Below, in pieces: positions 11,101 through 24,096 of a DNA stretch of 64,000 nt. The notes beneath the pieces were generated by a model that ran no database searches, was not told the origin of the DNA, and saw nothing but the letters and a program-made list of their open reading frames with translations. This DNA comes from Vesta saturnalis (taxonomy: Eukaryota > Arthropoda > Insecta > Coleoptera > Lampyridae), in NCBI GenBank assembly GCA_036346205.1, contig JARFJB010001910.1:504501-568500 (forward strand), in the 5' to 3' direction. Positions within the stretch are counted from its first letter, which is position 1. Each line of letters opens with the position of its first letter. The translations under genes and the position numbers were made by a program.

Positions 11101-14100
11101 TCCACAATCACGTTGCTATCTTTTTGATACCCCCCTTGTCTTCAAAAGCTGTAGTTTTCACATAAGTGCACATTTATGCTTTGTTAAAAATACCCGTAAA
11201 ATCCTGTGTTATGTCAAGGTCCAACAGATAAATCATTCATTTCTAACCTTACTAACAGACCTAGCAATTCCTCCATTAAGATGCTTAAATTTAGAATTGC
11301 AGGTTCTATTTTGTAGGGTATAGCAAGCGGAAACTTGTATCCTCAATAATCCACTTTTTTAGTCCTATAACATCCAGCAATTTTTGGTTAATTGTATTGT
11401 TTTTTTGTAATCGAAATAGAAGTTTCACCCTTACACCATGTTAGCACTAATAAATTTAGAGAACTTGAAACACAAATAACTGTTAAATGAGTCACGTACC
11501 AATTTTTTTAATATGTCCCCAGGGCAGTAGTATTATGTAAAAGATAGGATTTACTAATTGTATTGACTTTCAGTTCTAACGTTGCTTACCTAGGTGGATA
11601 TAGCAGGGGGATACTTAGAGGCCAAAGTTATTGTTAATATTTATTGGTAAATGTTATACATTATATAAACTCAACACAGCTCATTAGACGTGGGAACATT
11701 TTGAAGAGCGCTGGAAAATTTTGCGGATCGTAGGAACTTGTAGCCAAGATACTGGATCTTACATGTAGGAGAATAATATTGCAACCAGATTATCACTGCT
11801 TTACATAAGACACCTGGTCCATGCTGTTTGCAAGGGCCTTGTTAAAAATGGCTGCCAGGGTCCCCATAGGACGTTCCCTTAAACTGAGCCTCCTTGTTTA
11901 AGCCTGTCGTAATAAGATATCTTGTTAAAAAAGACCTCCAGGATGCTTTGTCTCCTAAATTGGGTCTTTTTTATAAGCTGTTTGCAAGTGCCCGCTTGTT
12001 AAAGACTTCATGTTAATAATGGAAGATTGTGGATTGAGGTATTGATGTGGACCACATTCTCGCTACTAGCAAAAATGTGTGAGGTTCGGTTTACGTCCAT
12101 GGTTACAGTCATGGTCAATTCATATAGATAAGAAACCGAGGACTATGTTTATATGTTGCAATCACCTCCACCACTCCTATCCTGTCGAGAACTGCCGAAT
12201 TTAGTCGAGAAATACCGAGCATGTGCAAAGCCAGTTACATCAGGATGTTCTATTTCGTAGAAAAAATTGAGTCATTGATTTGAGATGTTTATTTCTGCAG
12301 ATTCTATTTCCTAAACAGGTGTTTGCAATATTTTCCTTAAATCAGAATCTGGTGGATTATTGATTTTTCCCCATCATTGGTCCAACCCTCACTTCCGGTC
12401 CAGGTCAATGAACTCTTACCCGGTTCAGGCTACTGAACTTTCGTTCTATTTTTAGATATCCAAGAATTGGTCAACGCACCCCTCCCTCCCTTTGTTTAAC
12501 CTAGAGAAAGGTCAATCAGTTTTGACCCATCCCCCTTCCTTTTGACTTACAAAGGATAATGAACTTTGGGGTTTCTAGGAACTGGTCTATTTTTAGATTT
12601 TTTAGAAGTGACATATGACCTACTTTTAAAGTCCCGCCTCCTCGTTTCCTGGAACCTACCAACTTCCGAGCTGAATGAACTTTGATGCTATTTTTCGATT
12701 TCCAAGAATAGGCACGTGTGGCCTACTTTAGTATTTCCCAGAACGAGTTTTGTTTAGATTGCCAGAAAGCACCACGTAACTTATGAGCTACTTGGGAATT
12801 TCTAGGAACTGGTCTATTTTTGCATTTCCAAGAATTAACCAACCCATCCCCTCATCTTGACCTAGAAAAGGTTAATTACCTTTGACCTCCCCCCTCCCTT
12901 TTGACTTAGAAAAGGTCAATTACTTCTGAGCTCTCTCCTCTCCTTTGGCGTAGAAAAAAATGTTGGGACCCTCCCCTCTCCTTTGAACTAGAAAATAAGG
13001 GCGTAGCTTTTGATTCATCCCCCGTCTTTTTGACGTAGGAGAAAAGGGGCGTGACATCCCCTCCATTTTTTGACTTAGAAAAAGGTCAATTAGGTTTGAT
13101 CCCTTTCGTTTATTTTTGACCTAAAAAAGGGCGTGGTCTTGGCAACAACGCGAAATCTGGCAATACCGTATGACCTTGAGGTAGGGCAACACTATAAATT
13201 GAGCCAGAAGTTACATAGCTATACTTCTTCTTTTATCGGTAAATGGTTGTTGCTTCGTTAAGGTTAACGTAATCCAGGATGATATGGAAAAAACCCTTAG
13301 ATTGTATACGCCATTGACAGTAGGAACCTTGTGCTCTGGACGACAACGTGTAATGATTCGCTTCGATAAATTCAGGCATTTCCATACCTCTGTATGCCCA
13401 TCTAAATCAATATTAGGTGTGTTCTCTTATGTAAGCTGGTTTGTCATTCATATACACAATAGAGCCGGGAAGCATGTTTCCAAACCTTTTTGTTGATATT
13501 TTTCCTTTAATAATGCAATCACGGAGTATAAATGTTCCGCTAATTGGAAAACTAACTCCCATGGTACATAACTAGTAAGAATCTTTTGTTAAAAAAGAAT
13601 TATTTTCTTACTCACATACTTGCTGATTAAGGTTTTAAACGACTTCTGTGAGTCTATTGATTTGCTTTATTTCCGACAAACTGAGCTGCGGTGTAGTATA
13701 AAAAATTTAAATTTAATTTATAATTTTTTTAAATATAAAATATATATTTTGAAAAGTCATGTACCTTTGAGTGAACTAGCAGGTATAACGAAGAGGAAAA
13801 AATGGTTTCTATATGATAAGTTCACAGTTGAAGCCAACGCGAACAAATCCTATAGTTTTATTCAGAGATAGTATACCGGACGTTCTAAATTATGATGGCA
13901 GATTATTTAAGATGTAAAGCATGTAGTGATTAATTTAGATCTGTTACAATTTTCCAGTACAATGCTCATTTAAACGCCGCTTTAATTTTCAGTTTTCAAT
14001 TAATTACTATTTCATTATACTTAAATTTGGTTGAGGTAACCTTTACAAATCATAATGACGATTTTTTCCAAAAATGGACTTTTACATATTATTAAGAATG

Positions 14101-17100
14101 GAGAATTTATTGAATCAACATAACCTCTCTGAATAATGTGACATATAATTGAAATATTTAGAAGTTGTGATTTACGGAACTATAAATATGTAAATGAATC
14201 ACTTCTAAGAATAAAGTATTACAAATTATTAACTAGTGTAGCATTATAAACTTGACATGTTTTTTTGACATTTTAGTTCTAGAACATTATCTTAATTATT
14301 GAAGTTCATTCAATAGTAACTAATACACTAATATAATTTTTTGATATTTGTTTCAGTTTACATAGCGAATTAGATAACGTAAACCGAGCTATACACACAG
14401 TGGAACGTTCACAAGAAACGGACTCCATTAATTTAGAACATAAAAGTATGGTAACGTCACCTGTAAGTCCACCTGTTCAAGTCAATAACAATACAGGCCG
14501 TGTTCAAACTCGAAGAGAACAAAGGAGTGGGAATACACTTTACCAAGAACTTAGTTTTCAAGTAAAATTTAACAATTTTCGGTATATGTTTACTAATGAA
14601 AAATGTTTAGGATGTTGATGCTTTAGGTGATATGGATGATGGACCGAAATATTCTGGTGGATGGGTTCATCCAGGAGATACGCTTCATCAGGTATGTTAA
14701 GTTGTAGTAGTGTAAGTGTGCATGGCGTAGTAATATTTTAACATGCCTACTAATATAACTATTTTGCTATGCTTGTTGCTGTATTCCAGTCAACGATAAC
14801 TTTTTGGTAAGGATATTAATTATTTAATTTATTGTCATCAAATCTGAAATAATTATTACGTCATTTCAGGTTTGATTGTTTTAATCAAAAATTGTAATAT
14901 AATCCAATTAACGAAAAGAATGCTTAACACGTTTAATGCATTTTTACAATTGTGTTGATTTGCAATTTTAGAGCAATGCTTTAAATATATTGTAATTGGT
15001 TTTGGTGTTGACCTTAATATATTTTTACACTTGTACATTTAAATATACAACGGAAGAGTGTAAAAATGTATTTATTAGGAGTGTAAAGAAGGTTTAAACA
15101 TGATTGATTATTTTCTATACAGGGTGTTGTAGAAAGATTGCCAAACATTTTGTTAGTAATTATGTTAGTATAAAAATTTTCTTCACAACCATTATCATGC
15201 TTTACATAAGACACCTTAGAGCTTTACTACTGAACTGGGCCCCTGGTCCATGCTGTTTGCAAGGGCCTTGTTAAAAATGGCTGCCAGGGTCCCCATAGGA
15301 CGTTCCCTTAAACTGAGCCTCCTTGTTTAAGCCTGTCGTAATAAGATATCTTGTTAAAAAAGACCTCCAGGATGCTTTGTCTCCTAAATTGGGTCTTTTT
15401 TATAAGCTGTTTGCAAGTGCCCGCTTGTTAAAGACTTCATGTTAATAATGGAAGATTGTGGATTGAGGTATTGATGTGGACCACATTCTCGCTACTAGCA
15501 AAAATGTGTGAGGTTCGGTTTACGTCCATGGTTACAGTCATGGTCAATTCATATAGATAAGAAACCGAGGACTATGTTTATATGTTGCAATCACCTCCAC
15601 CACTCCTATCCTGTCGAGAACTGCCGAATTTAGTCGAGAAATACCGAGCATGTGCAAAGCCAGTTACATCAGGATGTTCTATTTCGTAGAAAAAATTGAG
15701 TCATTGATTTGAGATGTTTATTTCTGCAGATTCTATTTCCTAAACAGGCGTTTGCAATATTTTCCTTAAATCAGAATCTGGTGGATTATTGATTTTTCCC
15801 CATCATTGGTCCAACCTCACTTCCGGTCCAGGTCAATGAACTCTTACCCGGTTCAGGCTACTGAACTTTCGTTCTATTTTTAGATATCCAAGAATTGGTC
15901 AACGCACCCCTCCCCCTTTGTTTAACCTAGAGAAAGGTCAATCAGTTTTGACCCATCCCCCTTCCTTTTGACTTACAAAGGATAATGAACTTTGGGGTTT
16001 CTAGGAACTGGTCTATTTTTAGATTTTTTAGAAATGACATATGACCTACTTTTAAAGTCCCGCCTCCTCGTTTCCTGGAACCTACCAACTTCCGAGCTGA
16101 ATGAACTTTGATGCTATTTTTCGATTTCCAAGAATAGGCACGTGTGGCCTACCTTAGTATTTCCCAGAACGAGTTTTGTTTAGATTGACAGAAAGCACCA
16201 CGTAACTTATGAGCTACTTGGGAATTTCTAGGAACTGGTCTATTTTTGCATTTCCAAGAATTAACCAACCCATCCCCTCATCTTGACCTAGAAAAGGATA
16301 ATTACCTTTGCCCTCCCCCCTCCCTTTTGACTTAGAAAAGGTCAATTACTTCTGAGCTCTCTCCTCTCCTTTGGCGTAGAAAAAAATGTTGGGACCCTCC
16401 CCTCTCCTTTGACCTAGAAAATAAGGGCGTAGCTTTTGATTCATCCCGCGTCTTTTTGACGTAGGAGAAAAGGGGCGTGACATCCCCTCCGTTTTTTGAC
16501 TTAGAAAAAGGTCAATTAGGTTTGATCCCTTTCGTTTATTTTTGACCTAAAAAAGGGCGTGGTCTTGGCAACAACGCGAAATCTGGCAATACCGCATGAC
16601 CTTGAGGTAGGGCAACACTATAAATTGAGCCAGAAGTTACATAGCTATACTTCTTCTTTTAACGGTAAATGGTTGTTGCTTCGTTAAGGTTAACGTAATC
16701 CAGGATGATATGGAAAAAACCCTTAGATTGTATACGCCATTGACAGTAGGAACCTTGTGCTCTGGACGACAACGTGTAATGATTCGCTTCGGTAAATTCA
16801 AGCATTTCCATACCTCTGTATGCCCATCTAAATCAATATTAGGTGTGTTCTCTTATGTAAGCTGGTTTGTCATTCATATACACAATAGAGCCGGGAAGCA
16901 TGTTTCCAAACCTTTTTGTTGATATTTTTCCTTTAATAATGCAATCACGGAGTATAAATGTTCCGCTAATTGGAAAACTAACTCCCATGGTACATAACTA
17001 GTAAGAATCTTTTGTTAAAAAGAATTATTTTCTTACTTACATACTTGCTGATTAAGGTTTTAAACGACTTCTGTGAGTCTATTGATTTGCTTTATTTCCG

Positions 17101-20100
17101 ACAAAATGAGCTGCGGTGTAGTATAAAAAATTTAAATTTAATTTATAATTTTTTTAAATATAAAATATAAATTTTGAAAAGTCATGTACCTTTGAGTGAA
17201 CTAGCAGGTATAACGAAGAGGAAAAAATGGTTTCTATATGATAAGTTCACAGTTGAAGCCAACGCGAACAAATCCTATAGTTTTATTCAGAGATAGTATA
17301 CCGGACGTTCTAAATTATGATGGCAGATTATTTAAGGATGTAAAGCATGTAGTGATTAATTTAGATCTGTTACAATTTTTCCAGTACAATGCTCATTTAA
17401 ACGCCGCTTTAATTTTCAGTTTTCAATTAATTACTATTTCATTATACTTAAATTTGGTTGAGGTAACCTTTACAAATCATAATGACGATTTTTTCCAAAA
17501 ATGGACTTTTACATGTTATTAAGAATGGAGAATTTATTGAATCAACATAACCTCTCTGAATAATGTGACATATAATTGAAATATTTAGAAGTTGTGATTT
17601 ACGGAACTATAAATATGTAAATGAATCACTTCTAAGAATAAAGTATTACAAATTATTAACTAGTGTAGCATTATAAACTTGACATGTTTTTTTGACATTT
17701 TAGTTCTAGAACATTATCTTAATTATTGAAGTTCATTCAATAGTAACTAATACACTAATATAATTTTTTGATATTTGTTTCAGTTTACATAGCGAATTAG
17801 ATAACGTAAACCGAGCTATACACACAGTGGAACGTTCACAAGAAACGGACTCCATTAATTTAGAACATAAAAGTATGGTAACGTCACCTGTAAGTCCACC
17901 TGTTCAAGTCAATAACAATACAGGCCGTGTTCAAACTCGAAGAGAACAAAGGAGTGGGAATACACTTTACCAAGAACTTAGTTTTCAAGTAAAATTTAAC
18001 AATTTTCGGTATGTGTTTACTAATGAAAAAATGTTTAGGATGTTGATGCTTTAGGTGATATGGATGATGGAGCCGATATTACTGGTGGATGGGTTCATCC
18101 AGGAGAGTACGCTTCATCAGGTATGTTAAGTTGTAGTAGTGTAAGTGTGCATGGCGTAGTAATATTTTAACATGCCTACTAATATAACTTTTTTTTTGCT
18201 ATGCTTGTTGCTGTATTCCAGTCAACGATAACTTTTTTGGTAAGGATATTAATTATTTAATTTATTGTCATCAAATCTGAAATAATTATTACGTCATTTC
18301 AGGTTTGATTGTTTTAATCAAAAATTGTAATATAATCCAATTAACGAAAAGAATGCTTAACACGTTTAATGCGTTTTTTACAATTGTGTTGATTTGCAAT
18401 TTTAGAGCAATGCGCTTTAAATATATTGTAATTGGTTTTGGTAGTTGGTACCTTAATATATTTTTACACTTGTACATTTAAATATACAACGGAAGAGTGT
18501 AAAAAATGTATTTATTAGGAGTGTAAAGAAGGTTTAAACATGATTGATTATTTTCTATACAGGGTGTTGTAGAAAGATTGCCAAACATTTTTGTTAGTAA
18601 TTTTTTTTTATATAAAAATTTTTCTTCACACCCTTCTGCGAGTGAGTTCTTACAAAGGGCAAAAAAAGGTTTTTTTTCCCAGAATTAAAAAATAATACTA
18701 ATAGAAAAGTATTTAGTTGGTAATTTACACTAAAAAAAATGTGATTTATGAGAGTAACGAACTTCTCCCACACTATTTTTTAGCCAGAATAAATGAGCAT
18801 GTGAGCTTTGGATAGCTTAACTTGTTAAAAAAATATGCGTTAGTGTTTTGCAATAAAAATTTTAAAGAAATACAATTACACCTACCTATGTAACGCAGAT
18901 TCGATTTTTTCAGTAAACCTGCTAATACACTAAGTGCATTTTTCTCTAAAGCGGAACCATCTAGCGATATTCAATAAGAGTACCTTTTTTAAAGAAAGTA
19001 AAATGACCTTTCAGAAATGTTAACAAGTCTTCCAAAATTTTATCCACAAAAAAAATACAGCGGAATCCAGAAACATGAGTAAGGTGTTGGCTCTATCTTT
19101 TTTTACGTTGAAAGTAAGTTTAGACCAGATATCTCGAAAAATGAGACAAGCTATCGAAAAAAACGGAGCACCCTGTATTTATCTAAATAATTAGAAAATA
19201 TTTATATGCAATATCTTGTAAGTTGGTGGTAAACATTTACATATAATAGATAACTAAAGGTAATTGAATTTGTAGACCCTATTTGAACTTGTGAACAATT
19301 GGTACAGCTCCATTATATTTATCTTTATAAATACATACATTGTATATTTTAAATAGAAATATGAACTGAGTTTGTTTATAGATAAACATGCATTTCAAGT
19401 ATGTTACTATACTTTTTGAAAGACATTTTCATGTGAGATGGCTGTATAAATAATTTGGATAGTTATGTTCATAACTAATGACGCACGGCGATTCTTTCCT
19501 GGCGAGAATAGTATATGTTAGAATACCTTAATCTTAGTCAAAATGTAAACAGTCATAATCTGTGGGCGCTACCGGATAATTTAAGGAATCACGGTTAGGA
19601 ATTGTTGGCAAAATGGATCATTCTTATTTGGTAAGCTCTTTCAACCATAGTATAAACCTAAATAAATTTACTACAAGCATGTTTTTTTCAATCTTCGTAC
19701 TTAAAAGGTCCAAAAATACTATGAATGTCCTAAAACAAATTCAAAACGCAATTTTTAATAAACTTAACAGAATGAACATTCAACTTCGTGAAGGCAACAC
19801 TTCATTCAACAGTTTAAAACATGGAAAAATTTAAAAATATTTCTTGTATTAACTGATTTATTTTAGTTTAATTTGTAATTTTAAATAGAAGTAGACTTGT
19901 AATTTGTAGCTTGGCTCCTTATTTGACGTAAGTTAAGTTGAAGAAAAACTTATGAAAAACAGAAACATGAAGTGAAAAGGTTCAAATAAAGGTTAAAATG
20001 TGGGCCCCTGTCAAATCATACGAATCATAATCATCATATTCCCAAACATCAAATACGAACTACTCTTTCTTACTGTAAGTACACAAACAAGCAACAAAAA

Positions 20101-23100
20101 ACAAAAAAAAAAAAATTAACAATACAAAATAACAGTGCTAACGGAGTAATAGTGTATTATATTACTAGGAGTAGAAAGCATTCATTTTGTTTTGAATCAA
20201 AGTAGCATCCGAGGCTGTGTAATCTGCATGGAACCTAAATAGCGTTCTACTCCCAATGATACATACTTTTTCTTCTTCACGTGCCGGTACCTAAATATTC
20301 ATTTGTCATGTGTAAAAAAAGTTTTCATGTTAAAGTTTAAACGGTATCTATTTGTTCATTAGACAAAATCATATTATTATTACCAGAGTCTTATTTTACG
20401 AATGTTGCGAAACTTTGATAATCTAGAGGAGGTGCTTGATACATTTAACGGAAATATCAAGTGTGTTTAGATGCAAGTTATTCTCTTGGGTTAACGGTTT
20501 TCCATTGTTTTTATTATTATTATAATTAATATATTTTTGATAATGGTGAATATAGAAGAATTTAAGTTGTTCCTCGGAATTTGTGTTTATCTTTACTAAC
20601 TTGGTGTAACTATATTTTTGTATAATGAATGTCCCTATAATTGGAAACTTATCTGTTGGGACAATAAATAATTATTATTTATTATTATTATTATAGACCT
20701 TTTACAATAATCAGTTACAATACATTTCAATCCAAGGACAATTCAAAATTTCAAAATAACACTGTGATGTCACTTGCGACAAATAACTATAGTGGTGTCG
20801 TTGCACCGTAATTAGGTACTAACATTATACTAATACAATAATATTTCGCATTGTTGTATAACGTTTTTACTTTCGGTGGATGGTCAGTCGTTATCAGAAT
20901 TATTTAATATGGGCGAAGCGGTAAACAGCGGAGGGACGATCGCTGTATAATCGGGTTTCTTAGGCGCCAATCTAGGCAAGCGGTGATCTAGAGGCCTAGA
21001 TTCCTCTACGCGGGGGATGGGAAAGTAAAAGCGGACCGAGTAGCGTCAGTGAAGACGTCCGTTTACCAGTGGTCTTTGAAGATTTACCGCGGGGTCGGTT
21101 TTTAGACCCTTGTCTTTGTTGAGCCGGAAATGTGCTATTCCGGTAGTAGGAATTCAGAAAAAAAATGATTAGTTGTGCAAAAATATATAACTCCTCATAC
21201 AGTGGTGGGAAACAATTGTTCTGTTAGCCGAATCCAGTATATGAATGTAAATTAGGGAATAAAATAATTGGTCAGACGAAAAAAAAACTCTTAGCCTCAG
21301 TTTGAGAGAAAAAAATTGGCCTCTTAATCTATTAAGGCGGCAATTATTAGGCGTGCCAATTTAATAAAGTATTTGCTAACTATGGGAGAAAAATACTTAA
21401 AATTCCTGCAATAAAAAAAAAATACTAAACAAGAAACAAAAACCCATTTAAAGCGGAAAAATATACATAGTCCTGCATCTTAGCTCCCATCTTCTACTAC
21501 ATCTAAATGATTTATATAAGAAAATATGTTAAAATGGAGCAATAAAATGCATGCTAGACAGCACATTTTAAAAATATTTTTACAAATACAGGGTGGCCCA
21601 TAAGTGTATGACAACAGAAGCTTATATATTTTGTAATGGAACACCTTATATGTTATTCCAGATTTGAATTGTCCTCGCTTCATATATTACATCAACAAAA
21701 TTTCAGTATCCCATACCGAGTGCTTTCAAAGATATGACAATTTCTTTATCTGAATGGACATGTGTTGATCACTCTGTATCTTTCGAGAACAAATGAAATT
21801 AATTATTACTTGTAGTAGGATATTTTATGTAATGGTCTATTTCATTTTTATACAGATGGCTACACAAAATATCGAAATCGTATACAGTATGGTCCAAAAT
21901 CTAGAATCGTAGATTTTCTCGAAATTTTTAAATGGAGCACCCTATATTTTTCATCGTCATGGGATAGCTTGTTTGCTACTCTATCAACTTTGTTAAGGAT
22001 ATCCTATACCCACTCGTTTTTTAGTTAAATTCGTCTTTATCAGAAACTACCCGTTATTAATCAAGACTAGGCATAAAAGTTTTATATTTTATTCCTATTG
22101 AGTGTGGAATAAAGCACGCAGCATCCTTTGTATTTGTATTTCTGATATTCAGAAAAGAATTTCTTTGACATTCCCCTAGTATAAAAATCATCTACGATAC
22201 GAGCTCATCTTTCTGGTACTCCATCACAAGAAGCACTTTTATTAGCAACAACCACTTAAATGAATAATTATCGCTTAAAAAAATAGTTGTAACGGAAGTA
22301 AATAATAATACTTAGCAAAGAACAAAACTTTACTCACCTTAGTTTGCGCTTCATGTCTAACGTATTTTAACGGAGACGAGAAAAGAAGATACTAGTCCGA
22401 TTATAAAAAATATCATTTAAATATTAAAATTTGTTGTAAATGGTATTATTATTAGAAATCTATGTCTAATAACAGAGTTTGAAGAATATCTCTGAAACGT
22501 TGAAGTATAATTAAAAATTATAAAAGACATTGCGTACTTTATTCCGCACCCAAAAGGAATAAAATATACAGGTGTTCCCTTTAAAAGATGTAAGTTTTAC
22601 GCCTAGTTTTGGTGATTAACAGGTAGTTTCGAGTTTAACTGAAAAACGTGTGGGTTTGGGTATAGGGAATTCTTAATAAAATTGATAGAGTAACAAATAA
22701 GCTATCTCATGCCGATGAAAAATATGGGATGTTTCATTTGAAAATTTTGAGAAAATCTAGGATTGTCGTTTTGGACCATACTGTATACGACTTCTGATAT
22801 TTCGTGTAGCCATTTGTGTCAAAATAAAATAGACCATACAATAATGTATTCTACTACAAATAATAATTAATTTCTTTTGTTCTTGAAAGATACATACATA
22901 GTGATCAACACATATCAGTCTTCCTTAAAAAACTTATCGCGGTAAAACAAATAGACCGAGAGGGGAGCGTCCAAAAACTGCAAGCATTTTTCTAAAGGCA
23001 GATTTTTTGATATTACGTTACATTGGTGGAGTAGAGAAATAGCCTGCCGTCAGTCATCCGGTTTCGTCAGCGTTTGGCGCGGGGCGGCTTTAATTTAAAA

Positions 23101-24047
23101 AAAAACTGTATACCTCGCAACTACTTTCTAAAACCTGAAAATTAATTTGCGAGCACTATATTAATTAAAAATAAGTTTTACGATCGTCAGTCATGTAAAT
23201 CTTGTAACCACGCGTTCAAGTTGTAAACAATCGGCATATCGTGCAAGTACTTTCTAAAGCCTGAAAATTAATTTGCGAGCACTATATTAATTAAAAATAA
23301 GTTTTACGATCGTTAGTCATGTAAATCTTGTAACCGGGCGCGTTAGTCACGCATTAAAGATGTAAACAATCTGCATATCGTGTAAGGACGAAATTTGAAA
23401 TTTAGTATACAGGTGAAGAATATTATTATAATTACAAAAAATATTAATCAGTCAGTATATTTCTGTAACAGATGCCGCCAGTCACCGATAAAAGGTTGCG
23501 CCGTGCCCTTCTATAATACGCCGCTTTCAATAAATATTAAGATGCCTATATAATATTAAAGCTAAATAATAAATATTGAAACATATAATAAAAATTAAAA
23601 TATAAAATTAATATAATTATATTTAATAATAAAATTAATGAATTCATATACTGATATTAATAAAGTATATTTCAAAATAAATGTTTTAACATTGTACATT
23701 ACAAAAAACAAAAATATTATTTGAATCTGAGCCGCTGCTGTAGTTGTAAATTTCGCCCTGCTTATCATGTTCTGTATCAGTTAAATCTGACAACTTATCA
23801 TCTGCAAATTAGTATACGCGCAATATGTTTAATTTGAAAATAATTAAATAAGTAAGATAAACATGCGTATCGCGTATAATCTATTACCAGGAACATCATT
23901 TTCTTCAATGACAACATCTTTCACGAATGTTGGCAGTTGTTGCTATTCAAACCAATCGAACTCAGATCGCCCGACTATTTCCTATCCACAATTTTACACG
24001 GCCACCTTTGTGGTTGGTATTTTTTGATGTGCATTCATCCAAATACT

Positions 24048-24096
<49 letters not shown>

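Larger units (their letters stand above)
11797..15190. repeat. large tandem duplication, left unit (carries syd 4a/5a)
   Basis: From TGCTTTACATAAGACACC to CTTCACA this 3.4-kb unit is repeated at about 15200-18633 with a spacing of 3427-3430 bases and very few differences, mostly single-base indels in homopolymers. The junction is at a short shared stretch (ACCA..TTATCA.TGCTTTAC). The right unit carries about 30 extra bases after AAGACACC. It includes two syd exons and the T/G-rich decayed repeat. Confidence 0.93.
15191..18633. repeat. large tandem duplication, right unit (carries syd 4b/5b)
   Basis: Second copy of the 3.4-kb unit. It contains the intact exon 5b and is followed by the rest of an inverted-end element (18556-19178) that the left unit lacks beyond the junction. 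This suggests the right unit is the original and the breakpoint fell inside that element. Confidence 0.9.

Noticed and set aside
13284..13496. 70-codon frame present twice (also 16710-16922) with few changes
   Set aside because: Both lie in the tandem duplication, so conservation reflects recency, not selection. No motif is recognisable, and it is interior to a syd intron.
17238..17522. 94-codon frame in the right duplication unit
   Set aside because: The left unit has indels that break it, and there is no recognisable protein feature.
24049..24092. Frame encoding Ile-Tyr repeats
   Set aside because: Direct product of the (TA)n microsatellite; same for 28424-28491.
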